DNA of 64,000 bases from Osedax fenrisi (lineage: Eukaryota > Annelida > Polychaeta > Sabellida > Siboglinidae), in assembly GCA_964019155.1 (NCBI GenBank), contig OZ025240.1:91845198-91909197 (forward strand), written 5' to 3'. Both the position numbers and the translations under genes were made by a program. Below the pieces are notes generated by a model. That model searched no databases, had not been told where the DNA came from, and worked only from the letters and a program-made list of their open reading frames with translations. Below, piece by piece: positions 11,592 to 23,839 of this stretch (the first letter of the stretch is position 1; the number at the start of each line of letters is the position of its first letter).

Positions 11592-11780
11592 GTTAGAGGA
11601 AATAGTCTTATAGCGAACATTTATATTAATCTGCTGATTAACCAAATAATTACGAATTAATCTTTAAAATATATGTTGTATATTATTTATTTTTATTAAA
11701 ATATTATAATAGTTATATATATATAATATTAAATATATATAAATTCAATTATTATATAAAATTTATAAAAATCATAAAAG

Positions 11781-11846
11781 GTAAACGGAATTAGAACTTT
11801 GAATGAAAATTTAGCCGACAATGGAGCAGTGAAAGAAAGTTTTCTT
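11781..11846 (+). CDS. M13 peptidase exon 15 (third zinc ligand)
   Basis: Acceptor ATAAAAG, donor GTAAGT, 22 codons in phase 0: VNGIRTLNENLADNGAVKES then FL. The NENLAD segment corresponds to the family GENIAD motif, whose Glu is the third zinc ligand and whose Asp is also conserved; both are present. The usual GENIADNGG is slightly altered. Confidence 0.92.
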
Positions 11847-12240
11847 GTAAGTACGAGATAATACTAGATTGTTAATGATAATAGGATTAAGTAGTACTAA
11901 TTAATACGAATATCAATACGTAGTATCAATACGAAATAGTGCAAGATGTTCATAAAAATATAAATATTTTATGGAAAAGCAAATAAGAATTTATGTTGAT
12001 GCCAACATTTTATTATTTTATCTATAATAATTTACCCATAAAATATATATATATTAACTAGTCGATTTTACAAATCAATAATTATATTTATTAGAATTTT
12101 GTAATAACAAAATACATAAATTATATTAGATTTAATTACAAATATATAATATCATTATATAGTGTATTAAATGAGGTAAATTGGTTATTATGTTATAAAT
12201 AATAATTATTAATAACACAATATCGCATACACACGTATAG

Positions 12241-12348
12241 GCGTACCGAAACTACGTTAAAGATGAACTAAAAGGAATCGAGGAACCAATGTTGCCAGGA
12301 TTCGAAGATAAAACACAAAATCAACTTTTCTTTTTAAATGTGGCCCAG
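12241..12348 (+). CDS. M13 peptidase exon 16
   Basis: Acceptor CGTATAG, donor GTTCGA, 36 codons in phase 0. It reads AYRNYVKDEL and ends EDKTQNQLFFLNVAQ, the LPGL...QLFF..FAQ block. Confidence 0.93.
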
Positions 12349-12531
12349 GTTCGACAAACGTTTAAACGATTTAATTACGTAATCATTGATTATCGTAATG
12401 ATTCAATGATGACATAATATCAAATATTCATAGGTATATTACAATTATACTGAGTCATATAACATATCATCCACTACTTCTTTGAATCCTTATATAAACT
12501 TATAAATATGTGTTTTAGTTCGTTATATATA

Positions 12532-12578
<47 letters not shown>

Positions 12579-12617
12579 ATATTATACAACTCTCATAATA
12601 ATATACTATTATAACAG

Positions 12618-12694
12618 GCCTGGTGCAATAAAGTTGTAGATAAAACATACTGGGATAAGGCACTAGGGGGAGTCCACAGTCCTGGTAGATTCAG
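12618..12694 (+). CDS. M13 peptidase exon 17
   Basis: Acceptor ATAACAG, donor GTTAGA, phase 0 to 2. It reads AWCNKVVDKTYW and GGVHSPGRF. The VHSPG.FR block and conserved WC are intact. The retroelement-filled last intron starts here. Confidence 0.93.
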
Positions 12695-13099
12695 GTTAGA
12701 CAATAGTTCACTCACACATAAACACAGTTATATATATATATATATATATTGTGTTGTCATTGTCCCCTCGCAGTTATGTGTAACACAGATATTTGTATTT
12801 TATTTAATACATATATATACGTGGTTTCAATAAATAAATAGTATTATTATATAATAATAGAAAGGTTTATTAACTCACTGAAAACGATAGTTTATATGCG
12901 TCAAGTTGAAATAATAAAACAAATAAATAAATAAATACACGAATAAATAAATTTAAAAAGAAGACATTATAATGATAATTATTATAATAATATTTATATA
13001 GTCGACACTTAAAAGTAATAAATGATGAAATGATCGGTATTTACTAATTTGTAAATACTTATCCAGTAATTCAGAGCAACAACAGTGAAAGCATCATCT

Positions 13100-13228
13100 G
13101 CATACATATATGTATATGTACTTATCTGTAGATGATACAAACGGGACAGAGAGTTTCATCAGCTCACATTTGCTCATCGAACGAGTAGTTGATCGAATTA
13201 GGACTCCCTTTGATAGGTATTCCGGAAC

Positions 13229-13288
<60 letters not shown>

Positions 13289-13440
13289 GACATACGACAA
13301 AAAGTAGACGTGTTTATAATTTTGGAATTCATATTCGATTATTGGCCGACTAATCGACTTCAGAGGATCTCCCTTTGAAGATATTTGATAGAGTAGTCGG
13401 CTGACTACTCACCCTGCTTATAAGTTTAGTTAAACTTATT
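13100..13440. other. Unclassified unique-looking block in M13 last intron
   Basis: Two stretches of more balanced composition flank an (AT)n tract. One carries GGACTCCCTTTGATAGGTAT, the other GGATCTCCCTTTGAAGATAT with GTCGGCTGACTACTC nearby. The shared CTCCCTTTGA word and GTCGACT-like inverted words hint at a degraded repeat. No protein recognised in either strand. Confidence 0.35.
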
Positions 13441-13665
13441 TCTAAATCATATTTAATTGATATTTATTACATAAATATTATTAAATTCCTTGGAATCAAT
13501 CTGTCATGACCTAATTCTTGAACCAATCAAAGTACTGGCAAAATCACTGATTTATATTTAGATATGTTTGAATCTAATCAGTGATTGCACGCACGCAATT
13601 TTATATTGTATATAATTTGATTAGCATTATACTGATATGCATTGATAAATATATGTATTATACTA

Positions 13666-13703
<38 letters not shown>

Positions 13704-13747
13704 TATATATTTTCTCTCTAATTCAGTTATAAAGTACGAAGTAAATT

Positions 13748-14764
13748 ATGGCTAATAGATTAATTATAGTAAATGAAGTATTGTGCTTCTGTGTAAATGC
13801 AAGAGAAACGATGAATAGAGATTCCATTCAAATGGTATTATCTGGATTTTTCACAACTGATGAACTTTTAAATGCAAAAAAGTGTATTACAGATATAGAT
13901 TACATTGTAAAGTTAATGGAAACTAGTGAATCTAGGCTCAATGTTAAGCGTAAAGCGCCGAACCTAGCTGAAAAGATCTCTAAAGATCTCGTAGCTATCC
14001 TTGATCTGATTTATGAGTTCAATTCTCCATCCATACCATTATTTGTTGCATCTGATATTAGGAGATTACCGCCAATTGGTGATCAGAATACAAATATGGC
14101 TGCAATACATTCAGCTATAATTATGTTGCGAAATAATATTAACCTAATTAATGAATCAATTGCACCACTGCTCGTTAAATCTTCAGTAAATCACGTACAG
14201 ATTAATAATTTATTGGATAATACATCTGATAATATATCCTCAGATAAACAAGTCAATCCTACTGTGAATAATGATCTGAATAAGAACTTGACCTATGCAT
14301 CAATCGTAAATTCTAAGACTTCTGATGATGGATTTAGACTGGTGAATCCTAAGAAACCAAAGAAAGATAAGGATCGATCTTCACTGAGTACTACACGAAA
14401 AAAGCAAGATATCTACGTCGGGAAGGGGTCGTCTGAAGCATTAGGAAAAACTCCTGGTAGGCGTTATCATTTATTCTTATCGCGTATTAATATTGATGTA
14501 ACAACAGATGTTTTAAAAACTTATATATGTAATGAATTTAAAATTTCCGATAATGATTGTCAGGTGGAAAATATTAATACTAGACAAAAATTTGTATCAT
14601 CTTTTAAGGTGAGTTTGATGATTGATAGTGTCCAAGATGCTTATGATGGCAATAGATGGCCAAAAGGAATTATTATAAAGAGATTTTTTATTAGAAATAA
14701 TAATAATGCTACTAATAATAGTTCATATGCAAGTAATGCATCTGCATCTACATTAAATCAATGA
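13748..14764 (+). CDS. LINE ORF1 protein (338 aa)
   Basis: The frame is intact from ATG at 13748 to TGA at 14762-14764. The N-terminal third is non-distinctive and the middle is basic (KKPKKDKDR). The region from about residue 235 (YHLFLSRINIDVTTDVLKTY) resembles the RNA-binding-like C-terminal part of some LINE ORF1 proteins. No zinc knuckle seen. Its TGA overlaps the ORF2 ATG in the sequence ATGA. It probably binds element RNA; function inferred from position and similarity. Confidence 0.7.
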   Translation: MANRLIIVNEVLCFCVNARETMNRDSIQMVLSGFFTTDELLNAKKCITDIDYIVKLMETSESRLNVKRKAPNLAEKISKDLVAILDLIYEFNSPSIPLFVASDIRRLPPIGDQNTNMAAIHSAIIMLRNNINLINESIAPLLVKSSVNHVQINNLLDNTSDNISSDKQVNPTVNNDLNKNLTYASIVNSKTSDDGFRLVNPKKPKKDKDRSSLSTTRKKQDIYVGKGSSEALGKTPGRRYHLFLSRINIDVTTDVLKTYICNEFKISDNDCQVENINTRQKFVSSFKVSLMIDSVQDAYDGNRWPKGIIIKRFFIRNNNNATNNSSYASNASASTLNQ

Positions 14765-17501
14765 ATCTAAATAATAAGCTTAAGTTAATGTCTTTAAATT
14801 GTAATGGCATAAAAAATAAAATAGATGAAATATTAGATTTTTATAATAATGTAGATTTATTCTGTTTCCAATAACATTGGCTTTCTACTGAAGAATGCCT
14901 ATTGTTCAATACTCTAAGTGATATGTTTTGTGGTTATGGTAATGCAGCTTTTGACAACTCTCAATTGAGAATAGGTAGACCGTTTGGTGGGGTTGGGTTT
15001 ATGTGGAATAAGAATATTGATAGATATGTCTCAATTATAAAATCAGATTATGATTGGCTAATTTGTATTAAAATGTTTAATTTCTATATAATTAATGTTT
15101 ATATGCCTTATGAATGTCCTAATAATGTAGATAAATTTAATACTCAATTGATATAACTTTTTTTATATTGTGATTGTCTTAATACTAGCAATTATTGTAT
15201 AATTGGTGATTTAAATTCTAATATTTTGAATTTAAAATCTTTATATAGTAATAATTTAATAAAGTACTGTGATGAAAAAAATTTGATTATATCTGATAGT
15301 TTGCTTCTTGAGCCTAATAGTTATACCTGCGTAAGCTCTGCTTGGAATTCTTTTTCTTGGCTAGACCATGTTATCTCAACAAATGATATGCATATTTCTT
15401 TAATTGACATTACTATTGATTATTCTTTTATACTCTCGGATCATCATCCGTTATTAATAACTGTAAGACAAGATAATACACATTTAGTAGTTTCAAATGA
15501 CTCTAAAGTGAATAAGAGAATAAAATGGAATAATCTAAATAAAAAGCAAATATTATTATACAAACAGAATACAAAATTTAGACTCAATAGATTAATTACT
15601 TCAATTAATAGTAATAATAATGTTAATTTTTCAGAATCAGTATACAATACACTATTAAGTATACTTTTAAGTGAATCTGATGTATTACATATTAAACTTA
15701 AAACTAATTTCAAAAATCTTCGGTCAGAATGGACTAGTGACGTAAAAAAGTATCATTCGATTGCTAGATCACATTATTTAATATGGAGATCAGTAAATAA
15801 TCCCCGTTATGGTATAGTTTATGATAACATGGTTATGTCGAGGAGAAAGTTCAAATATGAGTTACGCACAAGTAAAGCTTATTATAGTCGAATAAAAGCG
15901 AATGATGTTGCATTCAAATTAATAAATGATCGTAATTCATTTTGGAAAATTGTATCTAGTAAATTAAAAAAAAACTTATCAATACAAAATAATATTGATA
16001 ATGTACATGGCTTATCTGATATTGTAAAATTCTGGTTCAATCATTATAGTTGCATTTTCAATAGATGCAAAGATGGTCATTACCCCTACCAAATAGTGGA
16101 TATTAATGAAATAGTTTATACAGATAGAAATGAAATATCATCTATTATTAAGACTATTAAAAAAGGTAAAATGTGGGTCCTGATGGATTATCAGTTGAAC
16201 ACATTAATTATGCAGATAATACTATTATAGATACACTAGTATTACTAATCAATAACATGCTTCTAAATTCTTATTTCCCGAGTAAGTTAATTGAATCATA
16301 TATTTTACCCATTATTAAAAATAAAAACAAAAGAACTACTGATTCAGCGAATTATAGGCCCATATGTATCTCTAATGTAATTTGTAAGATAATTGAGAAA
16401 GTAATTTACAATAGAATATATAAACTATTATCTACTCATGATAATCAATTTGGTTTTAAAGCAAAGCTTGGCACGGAAATGTGTGTCTTTTCCCTAAAAC
16501 AGTTGATCAATGATTATAAAAATAACAACACAAATATGTTTGTTGCATTTTTAGATGCATCCAAAGCATTTGATAATATAAGTCACAATATACTATTCGA
16601 AAGATTAAGGAATAAAAATGTTCCTATATACTTAATTAATTTTCTAAATTATTGGTATCGAAATCAGCGTATATATATTAAATGGGGAAGCTATAATTCT
16701 GATACGTTTAGTGTTGCTAATGGAGTGCGTCAAGGTGGGATATTATCACCTTTACTATATAATATTTATACTGATCCAATGATAGGTAATCTGAACTCTA
16801 TTAAAACTGGGTATTGTATTAATGGAAATATAATAAATAATTTGTGTTATGCGGATGACACAACCTTATTCTCACCCTCGCTATCTGGTTTGCAGCTGTT
16901 GATTGATTGTTGTCAGAAGTTTGCAAATAGTAATAAAATAACATATAATATTGAAAAATCTGTTATCCTACCAATTTATTATAACAAATCTCATCATAAT
17001 CCAATTAAGCTAGGTATTGGAAATACATGCTTAAGAGTAGTAAAAGCTTATAAGTATCTTGGACACTGGATTTCTGATAATTTATCTGATGAGATGGATA
17101 TAAACTGTAATATTAAACGTCTTTACACAACTAGCTATTCTCTATCTAATAGATTTAGAAACTGCTCGAAATATGTATGTATATTGCTTTTTAAAACATT
17201 CTGCTCTAATATGTATCTTTGTAGTCTATGGGATACAGATAATGCTTACTTTAAAAAAATTCAAGTAGCATATAATAATGCATATCGCATATCCCTTGGC
17301 TATAAACCTAGATGCAGTGCATCCGAAATGTACCTATATGATAATGTCGATAATATTATTATAAAATTACGTAAGTCGTATTACTCACTATATAATCGTG
17401 TTAAATTATCTGACAATTCTATTATTAAAATGATATATTTATATAATGTTTCTCGCCCGTCGTCAATATTTAAAACATGGTGTACATCATTGTTTTTTTA
17501 A
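14761..17501 (+). pseudogene. LINE ORF2, endonuclease and reverse transcriptase, interrupted
   Basis: Starts at the ATGA overlapping the ORF1 stop. The APE-type endonuclease begins LMSLNCNGIKNKIDEI and continues through IIGDLNSN and SDHHPL. The RT carries GPDGLSVEH, NYRPICISNV, LDASKAFDNISHN, GVRQGGILSPLLY and YADDTTLFSP, so the catalytic YADD is intact. Breaks seen: TAA at 14872-14874, TAA at 15154-15156, and a frame change at about 16170-16180 just before GPDG. The family role is target-site nicking and target-primed reverse transcription. Confidence 0.88.
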
Positions 17502-17613
17502 CTATTTATTATTTGTAATTATATACTTATATATATAGATATGTGTTGTATAGTTGTATTTAATTTTTTTTTTGTTTTGTTTATCTATGGACTGTTTATG
17601 TCTGACTCAAATA

Positions 17614-17644
<31 letters not shown>

Positions 17645-17689
17645 TATATATACAATATGGAATTACGAATTACAATATCTAATTCGACT

Positions 17690-18095
17690 AAATAAATACA
17701 ACATATCACACCTTATATGAAATCCATTCACTAGCTACCCATCCCTTACCGCATACAATACAAATTACTCCTACTGACCCACCATGCCACCCATAATAAT
17801 AAACATGACTATCTTACTGAACTACTTATGAACTACAAGTCATCCCGACCACAACGAACAATACATAAATACAAACTAAATATATCAATAACTTTATCAA
17901 TTAATAAAAAACAGGAATTTTCTTTTTCTATAACATCACCTAAACTATGGAACTCCCTACCTCACTCAATTAGATCTATAGTTTCTAACCACACCTTTAA
18001 AGTCAAATTGAAAACACATCTATTTAATATAGCTTATAATAATTAATATACGATACACCGCCGAAAACTTATTACCGATGTAGATCGCAGTGTCT
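17690..18095 (+). mobile_element. LINE 3' fragment (RT ORF C-terminus)
   Basis: The frame at 17828-18046 reads SPKLWNSLPHSIRSI and FKVKLKTHLFNIAYNN. This is the C-terminal end of an L2/CR1-type RT ORF, with the stop at 18044-18046 and a short 3' UTR. It is 5'-truncated and abuts the antisense LINE that begins near 18100. Confidence 0.75.
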
Positions 18096-18299
18096 AAACA
18101 AATTGGTTACAAGGTTACAAGGTTAAATAATAATGAATGTAATAATGATTAATGAGTTAAAGTAAATGTTAGCTTAGAACGAGCCTTGCCTATATTATTC
18201 AGGAAATAATTAGCAGTTCGGACAGTGTTTGATATATATACTGAATAATCTAATGCATTGTTTATTGTCAAACCTAGAGTAGTGATGGTGTTGGAGATA

Positions 18300-19195
18300 G
18301 GAAGTGAGATAAGGAATGGATGAGTGAGAGTAATTGAAGAAAGATATCTAGAAAGTATAATTCTTTAAGTTTTATTAACATTTAATGAAAGAGAATTACA
18401 GGAAAACTAAGAGATCAAATCATTAATACAGTAAGCAATTGAAAGTTTAATGATGTCAATATTAGAACCAACTGGAGAAAAAGTATAAATTGGTAAGTCA
18501 TTAGCAAATAGGTGATAACAAATATTTTGGTATTTAAACAAAATCAAATTAATGGGAAGAATATACAAAATAAAAAGAATCGGACGCAGTACTGATCATT
18601 GAGGAAAGCCATGAGTGTGATCAAATGGAGCCGACAAAGATGACTTGATCTTTACCGAAGATTATCTATTATATACAAATGACATTAACCAGTTGTGAAC
18701 TTGTCCATGAATACCTATTTCACGTATACGGTAAGAAATAATCCTATGATTTAACGTATCTAAGGCACTAGACAGATCAAGAAGAACCAAATTATAAGAA
18801 GACTTATTATCCATATATAGTATAATATTAACGTTAAACACAATGTTTAGGGCAGTTTCTGTACTATTATTGGGAAGGTATGAACTCTGAAAGCAATCCA
18901 CAATAGAGTTCGATATGATATAATCAATAATCTGATGCGCAACTATGCGTTCCATAGTCTTAGAAATTGATGATAATTGCGAATCAGGACGATATTTGGA
19001 TAGTTTGGAAGAATCGAGATTATGTTTCTTTAATATCGAAGTGATGTAGGCATACTTCATTGATTGTGGAACAATGGATGAAGATAATGATAAACGAAGT
19101 ATACTAGTAATTGTATCAATTAGATAGGGAGATAATATACGAAATACATTAAGAGGAAGAGGGTCAAGTGGCGAATTGTATTTCAAACAAGACAT
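18300..19195 (-). pseudogene. LINE ORF2 reverse transcriptase, degraded
   Basis: From 19195 the minus strand reads LDPLPLNVFRIL, KYRPDSQLSSISKTMERIV, LLDLSSALDTLNHRIIS and HGQVHNWLMSF, up to a stop near 18662. The frame continues past it with a broken GVPQGS-like block and FANDL in place of YADD. The catalytic YADD is therefore altered (one of the two Asp replaced by Asn). Confidence 0.8.
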
Positions 19196-19699
19196 GAGAG
19201 AAAGGACAATAGAAGAAGTGGGTAAATTAAAATAAGACCAGTTAGTATCAGAGAAAAGGTGGACTTTCGAAATAAATAGAATCTAATACAGGAAGATCTT
19301 CTATTATTTGTAAAACTTTATTTTGAAAAAATTCAGCAAATATGAACAAAGATTATCATCAGAATCATCTGGTAGTTTTTTTATTTCGATTTTTACCAAT
19401 TAGAGAAAAAGCTAATTTAAAATCTTCTTTAGAAGAAGTGCCATAATTATTAAGTTTATCAGTATAGAAGGATGATATTGCAGCTGATAATTTTTCTTTT
19501 ACAAATATTTTATATTTTTGAAAGATTCAAGATGAATAAAACATTTGCTTCGTTTGAATTTCAACTGATGGTAGCGAAGTCTTCTCCTTAGAATAACAAG
19601 GTCATTGTTAAACCAAGGAGAGTGAGCACCATATGTCTTGGTACTAATTATTAAAAGTGAATGTTCAATACACATTGTGCATCAAGAGAATATCGTAAT

Positions 19700-20490
19700 G
19701 GGTCATTACAATTATCATAAGATATGTAATTCGCCGAAGATGTATTATAAAAATATATATAAGAATATACAGAATTGATGAACAATTGTAGATTAATATT
19801 TGAAATGTTTCTGTAGTGTTTTACATGGTCACTAAAAATAAAAGAAGAGACAAGTATATCAAAAGAAATAACATAATGGTAAGAAATGAGATTACCTTTA
19901 GTGGGTTTTGAAATAAAAACTGAATCAGGGGAATAATTATCAAGTCAATAGTATTACCACTAGTATGTGTTGTGAAATCAGCAATTTGTCTGTAAGAATA
20001 TTCAAATATAAGCTTCTTAAATGATTTAGATCATAATGAATGTGTATTAACTTGAGCATTACAATCACCAAGAATTATCAAATTATCTGTCTAGATTGAT
20101 TCAAAAAGGGATTCATGTTCAGATAAAAAGTTGTTAAATAATGATGATGGTGGATGATAAATAAGAATAAATTGAATAGTAATTTAATTAGGTAATAAGA
20201 AAAGACAACTGAGTATTTCTCAAGATATAGTACTTGGAATAGATGATGATAGTATCTTAAATTCAGAAGAATAAATAATAGCTAAACCTCATCCACAGAA
20301 TAGCGATAGTCTATTCGCTTAAATAATATCGAAATTAGTTGGAATCAATTGTGAATGAATGGAAGATTCATTATTTGTCAGCCATGTCTCAGTAATAGCA
20401 ACTATAGAACTTTTAGAATCAATAATAAGTGTATGTATAATATCAGCATTATTACGAACTGACCGTGCATTGAACATAGAACAAGATATG
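19700..20490 (-). pseudogene. LINE ORF2 endonuclease region, degraded
   Basis: From 20490 the minus strand reads FNARSVRNNADIIHTLI, VAITETWLTNNES, then after stops LIILGDCNAQVN and GNTIDLII. These are the APE-type endonuclease landmarks (N, E, GDFN-like, D). Several in-frame stops interrupt it. Confidence 0.7.
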
Positions 20491-20586
20491 TTATGTTTAG
20501 GATGTCGAGAAGGTATATTATGATTACGCTCATCTAGTCAGACTGATGAAAAAGATCTATTTAAGGATTCGGTATAATTAGGACAA

Positions 20587-21045
20587 TTATAATTCTTTGA
20601 TAAATAAATTTTTAAAATGAGGTATTCCATTCCTCAAATTGAATAGTAGAAGGTACAAATGAATTACAAGTCCAATCAATGTTATCAATACATATATGTT
20701 AATCAATGGACGTGATTCATAGTTTTTAGTCTTATAATTGAAAACCGATTTAAAATCTGTTATTAGTTTCGATATCAATGCATGATAATAAACTCGCCCT
20801 CTTTTAATAATTTCTTTATCTAAATAATAACGAATGAAAATATATTTATGGTCGTTTCCTATTAATTTAGATCTAAATAATCTAGAACAAGATAACAAAT
20901 ACAATTTTGAAAAGGAATTAATAAAGTAAACATAAGCATTATTGTTACGAAAATATATATTTGTAATGGAAGAAAAACTAATATTAAATAGGGTAAATAA
21001 TGATTTAATATATTCAGTATTGCAATTTTTAATATATATGTTCAA
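20587..21045 (-). pseudogene. LINE ORF1 C-terminal part
   Basis: An open minus frame of 152 codons between the PHD-like part and the endonuclease, including YFRNNNAYVYF and FNYKTKNYESRPLINIYVL. By position it is the rest of ORF1, separated from the N-terminal part by a break near 21045-21144. No further domain recognised. Confidence 0.45.
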
Positions 21046-21143
21046 TAGTAATTGAAAGTTTATAATCTAATTTCGTAGAATTTGAATGATTGCCTGATTT
21101 ATAATTTTATTAGAAATATTGTTAAGCTTAGGCTGATTAGAAT

Positions 21144-21503
21144 TTAGTAATGCATCAGAAAAGTTTTCTTATAAGTATTAGTAAATGTATAAGTATTATC
21201 AACTATATTTTTAATTTCATCAAGTTTTGCAGTGATATCACTTAGGGTGTTAGATGTCAATTGTGATATAAGAGTTGGTATATTCGTAGTGAAGTTAGGC
21301 TTGCATGAATTGCATACATACATGATATTTTCAGAATTGAGAATAGATAATGCATAAGCTGGAGGCTTATTACTATTACTCCGTGGATTTTTAATAATAC
21401 CAGCAGCATGCATGCATTTGAAGTGTAGAAAATAATCAGACTTGATACATATAATGTAATCAGATACACAATCAGTGCTGCACTTGTGACACACGTTGCT
21501 CAT
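21144..21503 (-). CDS. LINE ORF1 N-terminal part with PHD-like finger (119 aa)
   Basis: Starts MSNVCHKCSTDCVSDYIIC. Cys/His spacing (CxxC, C, HFKC, then CNSC near residue 66) fits a C4HC3 PHD-type finger, as found in ORF1 of some CR1-like LINEs. A predicted coiled-coil-like stretch follows (LDEIKNIVDNTYTF). It ends at 21144; the ORF1 remainder lies in the next frame block at 21045-20587. Probably nucleic-acid or partner binding. Confidence 0.65.
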   Translation of the reverse strand: MSNVCHKCSTDCVSDYIICIKSDYFLHFKCMHAAGIIKNPRSNSNKPPAYALSILNSENIMYVCNSCKPNFTTNIPTLISQLTSNTLSDITAKLDEIKNIVDNTYTFTNTYKKTFLMHY

Positions 21504-22255
21504 AATGATAATACACTATATTAGTATAATGCAAACAGGAATACAACCACTTAACTATTATGTGTGGTACCTATAAGTTTGTATTACAAACTAAATCAAT
21601 AGATAAATATAATTAAATACAAATATACATATCAATATACATTAATGTACATTAATATACCATAATGCATAAATATAAAAATGTATATGTATTATAATCA
21701 AATAATTATTAGAATTAAAACTAATATATATATATATATATATATATATTATGCAATAATGAAATTAAACAAAAAATAAAAAATAAAATATTGAATAGAA
21801 TGTTTATAAAATAAAATATATATGCTAGTATGAATGGAATGAACTAAACAAATAATTTAATTTAATTAAAAATCAATATTTTAATTTTAAATTAAAAGTA
21901 GGTAAATGTGTATAAAATATTAAAAAATACAAATTACACTAAAAATGACATATGCAATATATATTAATTGGTAATATCATCAATTAACTCATATATATAC
22001 ACAAATATATATATATTATAAATATAATAAAATTAAGTAGAATAAATATACTCAAAATAAATATATAAAACAAAATATATGAAATGACTTAGCTGATAAG
22101 ATGAACACGTCTGCATAGTATAAAGAATTATTGAGAAGTGAAAAATGTATGTATATGTGAAAATGTATGTATATGAAAATATGTATGTATTGTATGTGTT
22201 GTATATATGTTATTATAGTATGTAAAGATATAGTTATTATATAGTATATATATAT

Positions 22256-22315
<60 letters not shown>

Positions 22316-22321
<6 letters not shown>

Positions 22322-22959
22322 ATGGCAACTACGTGTATAACTGTGCGTAGGTATTTATAAATATGTTGTGCATGAAGTATACATGTGTTATGTAATTTAG
22401 ATAAATGTTAATTTAATATATTTTGTGATTTGTGTTTTTTATATAATTTGATTTCTGGTTTGTAAATTTCGATTAGTTGACGTGCCTTGAACGAATGTAA
22501 ATGTTATGTAATTTGGATGAATGTTGATTAAATATATTTTGTTATTTGTTTTTTATATAATTTGATTTCTATTTTGTAAATTGTAAAAGATAGCGTAGTT
22601 TATAATTAGATTAACTAGTTTAATCTAGTTATCTAATTAGAGATACGCCCACTACGCCCATCACGTGATTTCGTTATTATCGAGAAGTTCGGTATGATAT
22701 GGTTTATTAGTGCATGCAGCGTACACTGAAAGTTTGAGGTTTCCTCCATTCGCGATTCGTCCAATACGTCCATCCTCCATTCCCCATATACCCCCATCCA
22801 CGAACGCACCCCTTCCCTATCTACCCCATCCTCGAACGACACCCCACCCCATCCACGTCCATCCACGAACCACACCACCTTCCCCATCCACGTCCAGTTT
22901 CCATTCAATAAATCTATAACCTGTCGAGAACTATCATTCTCCGTTTTCCGGAGACAACA
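22316..22959 (+). repeat. Left LTR (644 bp)
   Basis: Begins TGTAGTATGGCAACTACG and ends CCGGAGACAACA (TG...CA). It contains a perfect short inverted repeat, GATTAACTAGTTTAATC, and a C-rich block of ATCCACG/CCCCATC repeats in its last third. Confidence 0.95.
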
Positions 22960-22978
22960 TTGGTGACAGCGGCGACCG
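22960..22978 (+). promoter_or_regulatory. Candidate primer-binding site
   Basis: TGGTGACAGCGGCGAC starts at 22961, just after the left LTR, as expected for pairing with a tRNA 3' CCA end. The tRNA was not identified. Confidence 0.5.
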
Positions 22979-23296
22979 ACAGCGCATAATTTGATTGGAC
23001 GGAAGGAAGACGCTATATGGACATTATACTTGTATGGCTATATGGATAATTGGACGGGAGGCGAAGACGACACGGTACGACGAGAAACGACGACGACGCA
23101 ATACTACGAGAGGCGACGACGACACTGTACGACGAGAAGGGACGACACGTTGAATAATACGAGACGCGACAATATCGGTGCACTAATCCGAGGGACCTTC
23201 AACTTTCACGCTAGTTAATTTAATTATAAAATACGCTCTCCTCGTAATTAAATTTATGTATAAAGTGTACGTTTGTGAGTGAGTGTTATTGTGTGC

Positions 23297-23839
23297 ATGA
23301 TATTAAGATCTGGTAGAGTAATATATATAAAGAATAGTGTAGAACTTAACAATTATAGTATGAATGATTTGTCGTATGTAAGATTAGATAAGTTTGATGG
23401 GAGTACGGATGTTGTAAGATGGTTGAATGAGTTGGATGAATGTTTAAAGTTAAAGGGTTTGAAAGAAAATGATGCAGCATCATTTTCATGCTATCATGTT
23501 AAGGGGGAGGCTAAAATAGAGTTAATGATGATGTTAGGAAATGATATGATAAACATTACAAAATTAAAGGAATGCCTGAGAGAGAGGTATTCACTAAGTA
23601 GAGGTAAAAGTGCAATTATTTATGATATAATGGCAAGAAAGCAAGGGGAGTCAGAGAGTGTAAATACCTTTATAAATTGTTTGTTAGAGTTAGGTATGGA
23701 ACTTAGAGTAATGGAAGGGAGTTGGGAAGAAGTGATTATTGAAAGTATACGAAATAATATACGGTCGGTAGAATTAAGGAGAAGTCTTATTGGGTTGGGG
23801 AAAACATCTATTAAAGAGTTGAGAAAGGGTGTTAAGTAG
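23297..23839 (+). CDS. gag polyprotein fragment
   Basis: ATG at 23297; the frame runs to TAG at 23837-23839. It contains KFDGSTDVVRWLNELDECLK and ARKQGESESVNTFINCLLEL, the capsid-like segments of gypsy Gag. The usual Gag nucleocapsid zinc knuckle is absent. The frame stops at the junction of an internal deletion that joins Gag to the last part of RT. Gag would form particles around element RNA. Confidence 0.75.
   Translation: MILRSGRVIYIKNSVELNNYSMNDLSYVRLDKFDGSTDVVRWLNELDECLKLKGLKENDAASFSCYHVKGEAKIELMMMLGNDMINITKLKECLRERYSLSRGKSAIIYDIMARKQGESESVNTFINCLLELGMELRVMEGSWEEVIIESIRNNIRSVELRRSLIGLGKTSIKELRKGVK

Larger units (their letters stand above)
13690..17642 (+). mobile_element. LINE retrotransposon with ORF1 and ORF2, (TAA)n tail
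   Basis: A sense non-LTR element with ORF1 (13748-14764), ORF2 (14761-17501) and a 3' UTR ending in (TAA)n at about 17610-17642. The APE-type endonuclease followed by RT with GVRQGGILSP and YADD suggests the CR1/L2/Jockey group; the clade is not resolved. ORF2 has two stops and a frameshift, so this copy is inactive. Confidence 0.85.
18100..21510 (-). mobile_element. Antisense LINE (CR1/L2-like), decayed
   Basis: Read on the minus strand: ORF1 with a PHD-like finger (21503-21144), further ORF1 (21045-20587), an APE-type endonuclease (from about 20490), RT (19195-18662 and onward) and a 3' end with repeats of AACCTTGT at 18105-18125. Stops and shifts break ORF2 throughout. The octamer-type 3' repeat fits CR1/L2-like elements. 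Older than its neighbours by the number of lesions. Confidence 0.8.

Noticed and set aside
11592..11660. Open frame past M13 exon 14 that appears to lose the third zinc ligand motif
   Set aside because: It is intron read-through. The donor GTTAGA follows CAC at 11591, and exon 15 supplies VNGIRTLNENLADNG in phase, so the motif is intact.
14872..15156. Reassigned stop codons (alternative genetic code)
   Set aside because: TAA interrupts only decayed LINE frames and M13 exon 10. otp and other LINE frames use TAA, TGA and TAG as normal stops.
22633..22919. Frames in the LTR C-rich block
   Set aside because: Both strands are open because of ATCCACG/CCCC repeats, and the same bases repeat in the other LTR.
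22991..23218. 75-codon frame before gag
   Set aside because: Leader sequence with ACGACGA repeats and no recognisable protein; gag starts later at 23297.
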